A DNA stretch of 64,000 bases from Neisseria cinerea (GCF_900475315.1 NZ_LS483369.1:1488001-1552000); one strand, 5' to 3'. Shown: positions 20,735 through 31,604, counted from the stretch's first letter. Translations and numbers: made by a program. Notes: a model not told the origin generated them from the letters alone.

Positions 20735-20800
20735 TGTACCGGTACAGTATAGATAATTCCTCCCCATAGATATATACTGCTTTTATTGAAACAATGTTTC
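20735..20800. promoter_or_regulatory. Divergent doxX/lysR control region with two palindromes
   Basis: TGTACCGGTACA (20735-20746) is a perfect 12-bp palindrome touching a minus-strand TATACT (20751-20746). GAAACAATGTTTC (20788-20800) is a second one with T-N11-A-like symmetry, 14 bp before the LysR start. LysR regulators usually bind such sites between themselves and a divergent target. Confidence 0.5.
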
Positions 20801-20813
20801 CAAAAAAGAAACT

Positions 20814-21725
20814 ATGGACACCCTGTTCAGCCTCAAGGTTTTCCGCCAAGTCGTCCAAAGCGGCGGCTTTACCCGCGCCGCCGACGCGCTCGGCATCTCC
20901 ACCGCAATGGCAAGCAAACACATCAGCCACTTGGAAAACACCGTCCAAGCCAAACTCCTGCACCGCAACAGCCGCAACCTCAGCCTGACCGAAGCCGGGG
21001 AAGAATACTACCGGCAATGCAGTTACGCGCTCGACACGCTCGACGATGCCGCGCAAAAAGCCGCCGGAGGGACGGAAAAACCGCAGGGGCTGCTGCGCGT
21101 GACGATGCCGCTGTGGTTTGCCGGCAGCCTGATATGCAACTGGCTGGCGGAATACCGCGAACGTTATCCCGAGGTAACATTAGAACTGATTTTGGACAAC
21201 CGCCACATCGATTTGATTGCTGAAGGCGTGGATTTGGCGTTGCGCGTTTCCCAAACCCTTTCCCCTTCGCTAATCGTGCGCCCGCTGGCGGAAATCGAAT
21301 TTGCCCTGCTTGCCTCGCCGGACTTCCTGATGTGCAACGGCGTACCGAAAACACCTGAAGAAGTCATGATGCTGCCCGCTGTCCTGCCGACCTACACCAA
21401 CCAGCAGAAACTCGACATCACCCGCAAATCGGACGGCAAGAAATACCGGCTTGAACTGACCCCCGTCATCCGTACCGACAATACGCTGATGATGCGCGAA
21501 ATGATTAAGGCGGGCGCGTGCATCGGGTATCAGCCGTTTTGGGCGGTAGAACACGATTTGCGTTGCGGTACGCTGGTGCGCTTGCTGTCCGAATATACCG
21601 TCCCGACCGACCGCCTGAATGCCGTTTATGCGGACAGGGCATTCTTAAGCGCGAAAGTCCGCAGCTTCATCGATTTTCTGAACGAAAAAATTGAAAACAG
21701 AAAAGACTGCCGAAATGCCGTCTGA
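20814..21725 (+). CDS. LysR-family transcriptional regulator
   Basis: 303 aa. The winged HTH at residues 1-60 is clear (LKVFRQVVQSGGFTRAADAL, SISHLE-type AMASKHISHLENTVQAKLLHR). The substrate-binding domain follows (PQGLLRVTMPLWF ... IGYQPFWAV). It is not CrgA, whose N-terminus I recall differently. Divergent from doxX and the nitroreductase gene, its probable targets. The last codons Asn-Ala-Val-stop lie inside a DUS (21716-21725), and the photolyase gene starts 25 bp further on. Confidence 0.9.
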   Translation: MDTLFSLKVFRQVVQSGGFTRAADALGISTAMASKHISHLENTVQAKLLHRNSRNLSLTEAGEEYYRQCSYALDTLDDAAQKAAGGTEKPQGLLRVTMPLWFAGSLICNWLAEYRERYPEVTLELILDNRHIDLIAEGVDLALRVSQTLSPSLIVRPLAEIEFALLASPDFLMCNGVPKTPEEVMMLPAVLPTYTNQQKLDITRKSDGKKYRLELTPVIRTDNTLMMREMIKAGACIGYQPFWAVEHDLRCGTLVRLLSEYTVPTDRLNAVYADRAFLSAKVRSFIDFLNEKIENRKDCRNAV

Positions 21726-21750
21726 ACACGCCGCCACTGTTGCACACGCT

Positions 21751-23007
21751 ATGTATACGCTCGTCTGGTTCCGACAAAACCTCCGTATCCGCGACAACGC
21801 CGCCTTATGCGCCGCCGTTGCCGAAGGTTCGCCCATTATCGGCATTTGGATTGAAGATACCGAAACAGGCAATCTGCACCGGACTGCATTCTACCGCCAA
21901 TCTGCCGCCGAACTTGCCCAAGTGCTTGCAGGGCACGGCATCCCGCTCTACACGGCTGCATCGTCATCCGAGCTGGTCCGACTTGCCGCCGGCTCCTCCG
22001 TCCGCACCGTCATCGCCGACGCATCCTGTACCTTTGCTGAAAAACTCGCCGACAACGCCCTTTGGCATGAGCTGGACAAACACGGTATCAGGCTGACCTT
22101 CGTCAACGACCGTTCCGTTTTCGACCAAACCGACCTGACACCAGACAACGGTACGGCACACACCGATTTCAACCGCTACCGCAAAGCATGGTGCGACCGC
22201 TTTTCCAAGCACCCCCCCGCCGATTCGGACATATTCGCGACATACCGCCAACCGTTCCCCGAAAACCTTTCCGCCCCGCAAACTGCCGCTCTTTCAGACG
22301 GCATCTTCCCAATACGGCGCGGTGGCAGTTCTGCTGCATGGAAGCAGTGGCAGACCTTCCTCAAACAGGCAGATTTTTATGATGTATTAAAAGATTTTCC
22401 TTCACGCAAACACACATCGCTGATGAGTGCCTATCTGAATGCAGGCTGCCTTTCGCCGAGGCTGTTGGCACGGGAGGGCATCGGGTACCGCTTGGATTCG
22501 TGGACGGACAACCTGATCCGCCGCGACTTCTTCCTTCAACTTGCCTTGCAGCACGCGGACGATGCCCCTTCAGACGGCAATCCGGAAAATACCCGATATC
22601 TGTCACTCTGGCAGCAGGGACAGACCGGCATCCCGATTATCGATGCCTCTATGCGCTGCCTATATAAGACGGGCGGCCTCCATCCCGTACTGCGCCGGCT
22701 GTGCGCCGACTTCCTATGCCATACGCTTCGCGTGCCCCGTCATGAAGGCGAAGCATGGTTTGCCCGACTGCTGACCGATTTCGATGCAGCAATCAACCAA
22801 GGCAACTGGCGGCTTGCCGCCTCACGGCACACCTACCCCGACATTGCCGCCGCCGCACACAAGACCGACCCCGACGGCACCTTTGTCAGACGGCACATCC
22901 CCGAGCTTGCCCACCTGCCGGCGGCAGTCATCCATACCCCGTGGCGCGCCGCCGGCAGCATCGACACCCACGGCTATCCCGCCCATCCTGTCGCCGGTAT
23001 TCCCTAA
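21751..23007 (+). CDS. phrB: DNA photolyase-family protein, diverged
   Basis: 418 aa from the ATG at 21751 (MYTLVWFRQNLRIRDNAAL), the family's usual N-terminus; upstream frame is DUS and the lysR end. The N-terminal photolyase domain and the C-terminal FAD domain are visible (QTGIPIIDASMRCL, NQGNWRLAAS). The Trp in GNW corresponds to E. coli W382 and that in SLWQQG to W306. At the position of W359 (E. coli IDWREGERYF) the sequence is VPRHEGEAWF, so the middle electron-transfer Trp seems to be missing. The usual PYFRIFNP segment is also absent. It may not repair pyrimidine dimers efficiently. Alignment was done by eye. Confidence 0.85.
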   Translation: MYTLVWFRQNLRIRDNAALCAAVAEGSPIIGIWIEDTETGNLHRTAFYRQSAAELAQVLAGHGIPLYTAASSSELVRLAAGSSVRTVIADASCTFAEKLADNALWHELDKHGIRLTFVNDRSVFDQTDLTPDNGTAHTDFNRYRKAWCDRFSKHPPADSDIFATYRQPFPENLSAPQTAALSDGIFPIRRGGSSAAWKQWQTFLKQADFYDVLKDFPSRKHTSLMSAYLNAGCLSPRLLAREGIGYRLDSWTDNLIRRDFFLQLALQHADDAPSDGNPENTRYLSLWQQGQTGIPIIDASMRCLYKTGGLHPVLRRLCADFLCHTLRVPRHEGEAWFARLLTDFDAAINQGNWRLAASRHTYPDIAAAAHKTDPDGTFVRRHIPELAHLPAAVIHTPWRAAGSIDTHGYPAHPVAGIP

Positions 23008-23028
23008 GCGGCATGGCAACCTAAAACA

Positions 23029-23061
23029 AATGCCGTCTGAACTTCCGTTTCAGACGGCATT
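23029..23061. terminator. Bidirectional DUS terminator
   Basis: Inverted AATGCCGTCTGAA copies with a seven-base loop, between the convergent photolyase gene and a small membrane protein gene. Confidence 0.8.
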
Positions 23062-23074
23062 GTATCCGAATGAC

Positions 23075-23311
23075 TCAATATCTTCCGCTTTTCTCACTTT
23101 CAATAATCAGGTATGCCCAAATCACCGCCACCCAAGCCGACACCGTTCCCATCGCCAGCAAAAAATGCTGCCAATCCGTCATCGGCGGTACAGGGCAACG
23201 GCCGCATTCGATTTCCGCGCCGCCCAACAACCGGTACAGCAGCATATCCGCAATCCAAAGCAACAACGGGTATTTCAAACGCTGCAACCAAAAAACCAAC
23301 CACGTCCGCAC
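23075..23311 (-). CDS. Small membrane protein of unknown function
   Basis: 78 aa from a GTG at 23311 with a GAGGTG ribosome-binding site. Two hydrophobic segments (YPLLLWIADMLLYRLL and FLLAMGTVSAWVAVIWAYLI) flank a short loop with CGRCP. A DUS terminator follows at once. I recognise no family. It is divergent from dinG with 89 bp between them. Confidence 0.62.
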   Translation of the reverse strand: MRTWLVFWLQRLKYPLLLWIADMLLYRLLGGAEIECGRCPVPPMTDWQHFLLAMGTVSAWVAVIWAYLIIESEKSGRY

Positions 23312-23400
23312 GATTCACCTCACCCCCATTCCGACAACGATATTGTACCGCTTCCGTGCAATGTTAAAATAACCCCACTTCTACCGCCGTACAAAACGCC

Positions 23401-25551
23401 ATGCTCACCGATTTAGAAAAAAACGCCATCCGCGACCATTACCAAAATATCGGCAAAAACCTGCCCGGTTTCCGTCCGCGCACTTCGCAGCGGGAAATGA
23501 TTGCGGCGGTTGCCAACGCTTTTTCGCGGACATTGACGCGTGAAGAGGGCGGCGAGCCGCCCAAACGCGAAGGCGAGAGCATTGCCGTAATCGAAGGCCC
23601 GACCGGCGTGGGTAAATCGCTTGCCTACCTGCTTGCGGGCGGCATCATGGCGCAAACACGCGGCAAGCGGCTGATTGTGAGCAGCGCGACGGTTGCCTTG
23701 CAGGAGCAGTTGGTAGACCGCGACCTGCCGTTTCTGGTCGAAAAAAGCGGTTTGGAACTGACCTTCGCACTTGCCAAAGGGCGCGGCCGCTATCTCTGCC
23801 CCTACAAACTCTATCAACTGACGCAAAGCAACGCCCAACAAAACCTGCTCGGCTTTGAAGCCCCCGCCGTCTTGTGGGACAGCAAACCCAAGCCCGAAGA
23901 ATTGAAGCTGCTGCGCGACATCGCCGACGAATTTTCCGCCCGACGGTTCAACGGCGACCGCGACACTTGGCCGGAAAAAATCGATGACGCGATTTGGCTC
24001 AAAGTGACCAACGACCGCCACGGCTGCCTGAAAACCGCCTGTCCCAACCGTCCGGAATGCCCTTTTTACCTGGCACGCGATGTCTTGGAAACCGTCGATG
24101 TCGTCGTTGCCAACCATGACCTTCTGCTTGCCGACATCAGCATGGGCGGCGGCGTGATTCTGCCTGAGCCAGAAAACAGTTTCTATTGCATCGACGAAGC
24201 GCACCACCTGCCCAAAAAAGCCCTCAGCCGTTTTGCCGCCGAACATTCATGGAATATTGCCGTTTGGACGCTGGAAAAACTGCCGCAGCTTACCGGCAAA
24301 ATTGCCGCGCTTACCGATAAAGCCGAACTTGCCAACCTGGCCGACGAAGCCGCCGCATCCTTGCTCGACAGCCTGCATGAATGGCAATTCCATTTGGCGG
24401 AAGAGCCATCTTTAAGTCTGGGGGTGTCTGAAAACGACAGACGAACCAACAGCGAACCGACTTGGCTGTGGGAAGACGGCAAAATCCCCGAAGGCCTCGA
24501 AACCACCGTTTCCAATACGGCCATTGCTGCGCGCAGCCTGCTCAAACACGTTATCGGGCTGAACGATGCGCTTTCTGCCGCACGCCGCGAAAAAGAACAG
24601 GACGGCGCGCTCCTCGACCGCCTGACCAGCGAGTTCGGCCTTTTTATCTCCCGTATCGAACAAATCAGCGCAGTTTGGGATTTGCTCTCCACCGTCCCCC
24701 TCGAAGGCGAAGAGCCGCTGGCAAAATGGATAACCCGCCGCGCCGACGACAAAAACGACTACATTTTCAACGCCAGCCCCATCAGCAGCGCGTCCCACCT
24801 CGCCAACAGCCTGTGGCGGCGCGCGGCAGGCGCGGTATTGACCTCCGCCACCCTGCAATCCTTGGGCAACTTTAACCTGATGCTGCGCCAAACCGGGCTG
24901 CAATGGCTGCCCGAGACCACCACCCTCGCCCTCAAAAGCCCCTTTGACTTTGAAAAACAGGGCGAACTCTACATCCCCCCCATATACGCCAGCCCCAAAG
25001 ACCCCGAAGCCCACACCGAAGCCATCATCGAATGGCTGCCCAAGCTTATTTCGCCCACCGAAGCCATCGGCACACTCGTCCTGTTTTCCTCGCGCAAACA
25101 AATGCAGGATGTCGCTCTGCGCCTGCCCGGAGACTACCTGCCGCTCTTGCTCGTACAAGGCGAATTACCCAAAGCCGTCCTCCTGCAAAAACACCACCAG
25201 GCCATAGAAGAAGGCAAAGCCAGCATCATCTTCGGACTCGACAGCTTTGCCGAAGGACTCGACCTGCCCGGCACCGCCTGCGTGCAAGTCATCATCGCCA
25301 AACTCCCCTTCGCCATGCCCGACAACCCCATCGAAAAAACCCAAAACCGCTGGATAGAACAGCGCGGCGGCAACCCCTTCATCGAAATCACCGTCCCCGA
25401 AGCCGGCATCAAACTCATCCAGGCCGTCGGCCGCCTCATTCGCACCGAACAAGACTATGGCCGCGTAACCATCCTCGACAACCGCATCAAAACGCAGCGG
25501 TACGGCCAACAATTATTAGCCGGCCTGCCGCCGTTTAAAAGGATAGGGTAA
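23401..25551 (+). CDS. dinG: ATP-dependent DNA helicase DinG
   Basis: 716 aa, XPD-like superfamily 2 helicase, 5'-3' polarity. The Walker A EGPTGVGKS is at about residue 65, and DEAH (CIDEAHHLP) at about 265. Four cysteines for the iron-sulfur cluster lie between (RYLCPYKLY, HGCLKTACPNRPECPF). The C-terminal part carries SATLQ, SFAEGLDLPG and QAVGRLIRTEQD. DinG removes R-loops and resolves G4 DNA; in Neisseria this may matter for pilin variation. Length matches the E. coli protein. Confidence 0.95.
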   Translation: MLTDLEKNAIRDHYQNIGKNLPGFRPRTSQREMIAAVANAFSRTLTREEGGEPPKREGESIAVIEGPTGVGKSLAYLLAGGIMAQTRGKRLIVSSATVALQEQLVDRDLPFLVEKSGLELTFALAKGRGRYLCPYKLYQLTQSNAQQNLLGFEAPAVLWDSKPKPEELKLLRDIADEFSARRFNGDRDTWPEKIDDAIWLKVTNDRHGCLKTACPNRPECPFYLARDVLETVDVVVANHDLLLADISMGGGVILPEPENSFYCIDEAHHLPKKALSRFAAEHSWNIAVWTLEKLPQLTGKIAALTDKAELANLADEAAASLLDSLHEWQFHLAEEPSLSLGVSENDRRTNSEPTWLWEDGKIPEGLETTVSNTAIAARSLLKHVIGLNDALSAARREKEQDGALLDRLTSEFGLFISRIEQISAVWDLLSTVPLEGEEPLAKWITRRADDKNDYIFNASPISSASHLANSLWRRAAGAVLTSATLQSLGNFNLMLRQTGLQWLPETTTLALKSPFDFEKQGELYIPPIYASPKDPEAHTEAIIEWLPKLISPTEAIGTLVLFSSRKQMQDVALRLPGDYLPLLLVQGELPKAVLLQKHHQAIEEGKASIIFGLDSFAEGLDLPGTACVQVIIAKLPFAMPDNPIEKTQNRWIEQRGGNPFIEITVPEAGIKLIQAVGRLIRTEQDYGRVTILDNRIKTQRYGQQLLAGLPPFKRIG

Positions 25552-25586
25552 ACATACTGCCCTTCCCGCAACAGAAAGGAAAAATC

Positions 25587-26201
25587 ATGAACTTCACCCG
25601 ACTGCTCAACCAAGTCTTAAGCACGGTTCAAAAAAAAGGCAACACATTCTCCGACAGCCCGCTCAATTCATTCGGCGGAGGCGCGCTGGTTGCCGGTGTC
25701 GCCTCCATGCTGCTGAACGGTAAAAACCGCAAAACCATCACCAAAATCGGTTCGACCGCCGCTTTGGGCTACCTCGCCTACCGGGGCTATCAGATGTGGC
25801 AGCAAAACAAAGGGCGGGCAACCGTAACACAAAGCGATTTCCAACCTGCCGGAGAAACTGAAGAAACATACAGCCGCACCGTATTGCGCACCATGATAGC
25901 CGCCGCCGCTTCAGACGGCATGATAGACGAAGCCGAACGCCGGACTATCGAACAGGAAAGCGGCACAGACCCCGAAACTGCCGCATGGCTCGCCGCCGAA
26001 TACCGCCTTCCCGCAAGCATCGAAGACATCGCCGCCTCCGTCGGCAACGATGAGGCGCTGGCGGCGGAGGCCTATCTGGCGGCAAGACTGGTATGTGCCG
26101 ATTTGTCGCGGAAAGAAACCGTCTTCCTCGCCCGCCTGTCGCAAGCTTTGGAACTGGATGACAATCTGGTGGAAAACTTGGAAAGGCAATTGGGGTTTTG
26201 A
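25587..26201 (+). CDS. DUF533 / TerB-like inner membrane protein
   Basis: 204 aa. The N-terminal GGGALVAGVASMLLNGKNRK, a short hydrophobic stretch (STAALGYLAYRGYQMW) and the C-terminal TerB-like helical domain (MIAAAASDGMIDEAERRTIEQ, LARLSQALELDDNLVE) match the YebE/DUF533 family. Function unknown. GAAAGGA lies before the ATG; the gene is 35 bp after dinG and may be cotranscribed. Confidence 0.85.
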   Translation: MNFTRLLNQVLSTVQKKGNTFSDSPLNSFGGGALVAGVASMLLNGKNRKTITKIGSTAALGYLAYRGYQMWQQNKGRATVTQSDFQPAGETEETYSRTVLRTMIAAAASDGMIDEAERRTIEQESGTDPETAAWLAAEYRLPASIEDIAASVGNDEALAAEAYLAARLVCADLSRKETVFLARLSQALELDDNLVENLERQLGF

Positions 26202-26208
26202 TTAAAAA

Positions 26209-26230
26209 TTCCCTCCCGCAGGGGAGGGAA
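26209..26230. terminator. Hairpin terminator
   Basis: TTCCCTCCC-GCAG-GGGAGGGAA, nine-bp arms. A T-run follows only on the minus strand, so it serves the minus-strand remnant at 26362-26748 best. No gene in 26231-26361. Confidence 0.65.
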
Positions 26231-26361
26231 AAGCATTAAGAGAACAGTTATTTCCAACCACTGTCTCTCAAACCGGCAAATGAGAACCGTCCGCCGACCC
26301 GAACGGGAAACGGTATACGGCGGCATACGACGGCACAAACGATATCGGACGGCAAGGCAGG

Positions 26362-26748
26362 TTACTGCAATGCGCCGCCGTGTGAATGCTTGAGCAAGCT
26401 TTCATGTTTGTGGAATTCCCGCCCCATATAATAGGAACCGAATTCCGTCAGGTGATCCTGGTCGCTATAAAGATAATGGCCGTGTATTTCGACCGTGTTT
26501 TTAGGAAGGTATTTCTGTGCATCAACCCAATGCACATTGGGGATATCTTTAACCAAATCAAAGACCACCTGATTGCTCTTTTCAATATTGCCCATAGCTT
26601 GAATAGGTTGGAGATATTGGTTTATAGCAAATCTTTTCAATTTTTCCTCCCTCAAGGGCGAACGGCTGATTGATGCATTATTTGCAAAAACATATACGGG
26701 TTTGACGGCGGCTATCCTTATGTCCCGGTATTTTAAAAATGCCGTCTG
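26362..26748 (-). pseudogene. C-terminal remnant of an SGNH-type acyltransferase
   Basis: The frame is open from 26748 without a proper start; a TTG at 26655 is unlikely. The readable protein includes VKPVYVFANN, SPLREEKLKRFAINQY, KDIPNVHWVDAQKYLP and DQDHLTEFGSYYMG. The last block, D-x-x-H-L-T, is the catalytic Asp-His block of the SGNH domain in membrane acyltransferase-3 O-acetyltransferases (PglI-like or lipooligosaccharide-modifying). The membrane part and most of the SGNH domain, some 500 residues, are missing. Homology begins exactly inside a DUS (26741-26750) shared with the purB hairpin, as if a deletion had ended there. Confidence 0.72.
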
Positions 26749-26768
26749 AACGCGCGTTCAGACGGCAT
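26739..26768 (-). terminator. purB terminator (inverted DUS pair)
   Basis: ATGCCGTCTGAA-CGCGCG-TTCAGACGGCAT. The left copy is also the breakpoint of the acyltransferase remnant. Confidence 0.75.
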
Positions 26769-26784
26769 CGGTTTCAATAAACGC

Positions 26785-28227
<1,443 letters not shown>

Positions 28228-28860
28228 TCATGCCGTCTGAAACCCGTTTTCCGACAGATACGCAACGATTTCTTCTTCATCGTCCGATATGGTGAACAAA
28301 GAGGCTGCTCCTTCGGAAATCAGACCGCGCGCCAAAAGCTGCGTGTTTATCCACTCCGCCAGACCCGACCAAAACGCCTTCCCGACCAAAACGACCGGAC
28401 GCGGCGGCACTTTGCCCGTCTGCACCAAGGTTAGGATTTCAAACAATTCGTCCAGCGTCCCGAAGCCGCCCGGCATCACGACATATGCTTGGGAATAGCT
28501 GAAAAACGCCGCCTTGCGTTCGGCAAAACGGGAAAACCGCAAGGCGATGTCCTGATACGGATTCGGTTTCTGCTCATGCGGCAGGGCAATGTTCAGCCCC
28601 ACCGAAACCGATTTCCCTGCAAACGCGCCCTTGTTTGCCGCCTCCATAATCCCCGGTCCCCCGCCCGAAATGACGGCAATGCCCAAATCCGACAGCCGCC
28701 TTGCCAGACGGCAGGCAAACGCATAATCCGCATGATTCTGCGGCGTGCGCGCGCTGCCGAAGATACTGACTGCCGGAAACACACCCGCCAATGCTTCGTC
28801 TGCCTGCCTGCGTTCGGCATCATAACGTGCCTGCTCCGTCACACGGTTTGTATTCCCCAT
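28228..28860 (-). CDS. LOG-family nucleotide phosphoribohydrolase-like protein
   Basis: 210 aa. Contains GGGPGIMEAANKGAF and PGGFGTLDELFE, the two motifs of the LOG / 'lysine decarboxylase-like' family. Characterised members hydrolyse nucleoside 5'-monophosphates to base and ribose 5-phosphate. Substrate here not known. Its frame ends next to a DUS, and it is divergent from the TruC-like gene. Confidence 0.85.
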   Translation of the reverse strand: MGNTNRVTEQARYDAERRQADEALAGVFPAVSIFGSARTPQNHADYAFACRLARRLSDLGIAVISGGGPGIMEAANKGAFAGKSVSVGLNIALPHEQKPNPYQDIALRFSRFAERKAAFFSYSQAYVVMPGGFGTLDELFEILTLVQTGKVPPRPVVLVGKAFWSGLAEWINTQLLARGLISEGAASLFTISDDEEEIVAYLSENGFQTA

Positions 28861-28926
28861 TCCGTCCTCCGTTTAAAAACAACGATTGTACCTGCAGGAA
28901 CACGATACAATAACCGTTTTTTTGCC

Positions 28927-29631
28927 ATGCTCGACATCATCTACCGCGACGGCCGCACCGTTGCCGTCAACAAGCCCGCCGGAATGCTCGTCCACCGTTC
29001 GTGGTTGGACAGCCGCGAAACCGTCTTCGCCATGCAGACGCTGCGCGACCAAATCGGACAACACGTCTACCCCGTCCACCGCCTCGACCGCCCCACATCC
29101 GGCGTCCTCCTGTTTGCCCTCGACCCTGAAGCCGCCCGCCTGCTGACGCAGCAGTTCGAACAAAAAAACATACGCAAAACCTACTGGGCAATCGTGCGCG
29201 GACACCTGCCTTCAGACGGCATCATCGACTATCCGCTCAAATACTGCCCCGACAAAATTGCCGAAGCGCATACCGAATCCGTCATACAGGACGCGCAAAC
29301 CGCCTGCCGCTGCATCGCCCGAACCGAGCTGCCCTTCCAATCCGCACTGCGCTACCCGACCTCGCGCTACTCGTGGGCGGAGCTGACGCCGCATACAGGG
29401 CGCAAGCACCAGCTCCGCCGCCACATGAAACACATCTTCCACCCCATCGTCGGCGACACCAACTACGGCGACCTGCGCCAAAACCACGCCGTTGCCGCAC
29501 ACCTCGGCACGCAACGCCTCATGCTCCACGCCCGTTCCCTGACCTTCCGAAGCCCCGATGGCGGACAGACCGTAACCGCCCTTGCCGAAACCGACAGCCA
29601 ATGGGCGGTCTGGCTGGAACAGTTCAAATAG
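28927..29631 (+). CDS. truC: RluA-family pseudouridine synthase, probable TruC (tRNA U65)
   Basis: 234 aa from the ATG at 28927 (MLDIIYRDGRTVAVNKPAGML), the family's typical start. Motif II with the catalytic Asp is PVHRLDRPTSGVLLFA. RKTYWAIVRGH and ELTPHTGRKHQLRRHMKH follow. E. coli TruC has this size and lacks an S4 domain, as here, so TruC is the best match among RluA-type enzymes. The frame runs open further upstream but has no homology there. Confidence 0.85.
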   Translation: MLDIIYRDGRTVAVNKPAGMLVHRSWLDSRETVFAMQTLRDQIGQHVYPVHRLDRPTSGVLLFALDPEAARLLTQQFEQKNIRKTYWAIVRGHLPSDGIIDYPLKYCPDKIAEAHTESVIQDAQTACRCIARTELPFQSALRYPTSRYSWAELTPHTGRKHQLRRHMKHIFHPIVGDTNYGDLRQNHAVAAHLGTQRLMLHARSLTFRSPDGGQTVTALAETDSQWAVWLEQFK

Positions 29632-29723
29632 GTGCGCCAACCCTCCCCAAACCTTTTTTCAGACGGCATTTTCGGTAATCTGCTAAAATCGCCCGCTTGA
29701 GTTTCCACAGAAAAATCCGAAAA

Positions 29724-31604
29724 ATGAATATTTTTTACGAAGAGTCCGGCCAATTCAAAGTTGCCGCCATCGTCCAAAAAAACGACGCTACCTACCAAGT
29801 CGATACCCAACACGGCAAACGCACCAAAGTGAAGGCAAACAACGTCTTTGCCGAGTTCGACGGCGACATGGCGGCGTTTTTGGAGAACGCGCAGGCGCAG
29901 GCGGCGGACATCGACACCGATTTATTGTGGGAAGTATGCGGCGAAGAAGAATTTTCCGCTGAGGCGATTGCCGAAGAATATTACGGTCATGCGCCGACCA
30001 AAACCGAGCTGGCGGCGACTTTAATTGCGCTGTACGCCGCGCCGATGTATTTCTACAAAAAAGCCAAAGGCGTGTTCAAAGCCGCGCCTGAAGAAACTTT
30101 GAAACAAGCGCTTGCCGCCATCGAACGCAAAAAACAGCAAGACGCACAAATCGACGCTTGGGCGGAAGCCTTGAAACGCGGCGAGATGCCGTCTGAAATC
30201 GCGGCGGATTTGAAAACCATCTTACACGCGCCCGACAAACAGTCGCTGACCTACAAAGCCTTTACCAAAGCCGCCGACGCGCTGAAAACCTCCGCCTACG
30301 AATTGGCGAAAAAAACGGGCGGCATTACGTCCATTCCCCAATATCTGCAAGACGGTTTTGAAATCAAATACTTCCCCAAAGGAACAGGCTTCTCCGACCT
30401 TGCCCTTCCTGAAATGCCCAACTTGCCCAAAGCCGACGTTACCTCCTTTTCCATTGACGACGAATCGACCACCGAAGTGGACGATGCCTTGAGCCTGACC
30501 GACTTGGGCAATGGCATGAAACGCGTCGGCATCCACATCGCCGCGCCGTCGCTTGCCATTAAACCAGGCGACAAAATGGAAAAAAACATCATGAAACGCT
30601 TGAGCACGGTCTATTTCCCCGGCGGCAAAATCACCATGCTGCCTGAAAACTGGATTGCCGCGTTCAGCCTTGATGCGGGCGCGTACCGTCCTGCCGTCAG
30701 CATTTATTTCGATGTGGACAGCGAGTTCAACGTCGGTGAGCCGACCTGCAAAATCGAAGCCGTCAATATCGCCGAAAACCTGCGCATCCAAGCCATCGAG
30801 CCGCATTTCAACGCCGAAACCGGCTTGGACGAAGCAGGCGAAATGATGTTCGCCCACCATCAAGACCTGATTTGGTTCTATCAATTTGCCATCGCCCTGC
30901 AAAAAGCACGCGGCAAATACGAGCCCGACCGCGCGCCGCAATACGATTACAGCATCGAATTAGATGAGGAAGGCAACGTATCCGTTGTCCGCCGCGAACG
31001 CGGTTCGCCCATCGATACGCTGGTCAGCGAGATGATGATTCTTGCCAACAGCACTTGGGCGCAAATGCTGGACGAAAACGAGCTGCCCGGCCTTTTCCGC
31101 GTCCAACCGGCAGGCAAAGTGCGCATGAGCACCAAATCCGAGCCGCACATCGGCATGGGCGTGCAGCATTACGGCTGGTTCACTTCGCCACTGCGCCGCG
31201 CCGCCGACTACATCAACCAAAAGCAGCTGATCAGCCTAATCGACGACACTGCCGAGCCGCTGTATCAAAACAGCGATGCCGAGCTTTTTGCCGCACTGCG
31301 CGACTTTGATGCCGCCTATACAGCCTACGCCGACTTCCAACGCCAAATGGAAGCCTACTGGAGCCTCGTGTACCTGCAACAGCAAGGCACAAGCGAGCTG
31401 ACGGCCACCATCCTCAAAGAAGACCTCGTCCGCATCGAAGGCCTGCCGCTGGTCACGCGCGCGACCGGTATTCCGTTTGACGCGCTGCCCAAATCACAGG
31501 CATTGTTCAAAATTACTGAATTGAATGCCGAGAAGCAGTTTGTCTCGCTCAACTACATCAAGGCAGTCGCACTCGCGGGCACAACGGCAGGCAATGCCGT
31601 CTGA
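29724..31604 (+). CDS. RNase II-family 3'-5' exoribonuclease
   Basis: 626 aa from the ATG at 29724 (MNIFYEESGQFKVAA). The RNB catalytic block is clear: SIDDESTTEVDDALSL with the metal-binding Asp residues, GIHIAAPS, and HYGWFTSPLRRAADY. It degrades single-stranded RNA to mononucleotides. The N-terminal part is not a standard cold-shock pair, and the C-terminal S1 domain is short, so it is a divergent rnb-like enzyme. It ends in Gly-Asn-Ala-Val-stop, where the stop codon is part of a DUS (31595-31604 region). A non-DUS hairpin follows. Confidence 0.88.
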   Translation: MNIFYEESGQFKVAAIVQKNDATYQVDTQHGKRTKVKANNVFAEFDGDMAAFLENAQAQAADIDTDLLWEVCGEEEFSAEAIAEEYYGHAPTKTELAATLIALYAAPMYFYKKAKGVFKAAPEETLKQALAAIERKKQQDAQIDAWAEALKRGEMPSEIAADLKTILHAPDKQSLTYKAFTKAADALKTSAYELAKKTGGITSIPQYLQDGFEIKYFPKGTGFSDLALPEMPNLPKADVTSFSIDDESTTEVDDALSLTDLGNGMKRVGIHIAAPSLAIKPGDKMEKNIMKRLSTVYFPGGKITMLPENWIAAFSLDAGAYRPAVSIYFDVDSEFNVGEPTCKIEAVNIAENLRIQAIEPHFNAETGLDEAGEMMFAHHQDLIWFYQFAIALQKARGKYEPDRAPQYDYSIELDEEGNVSVVRRERGSPIDTLVSEMMILANSTWAQMLDENELPGLFRVQPAGKVRMSTKSEPHIGMGVQHYGWFTSPLRRAADYINQKQLISLIDDTAEPLYQNSDAELFAALRDFDAAYTAYADFQRQMEAYWSLVYLQQQGTSELTATILKEDLVRIEGLPLVTRATGIPFDALPKSQALFKITELNAEKQFVSLNYIKAVALAGTTAGNAV

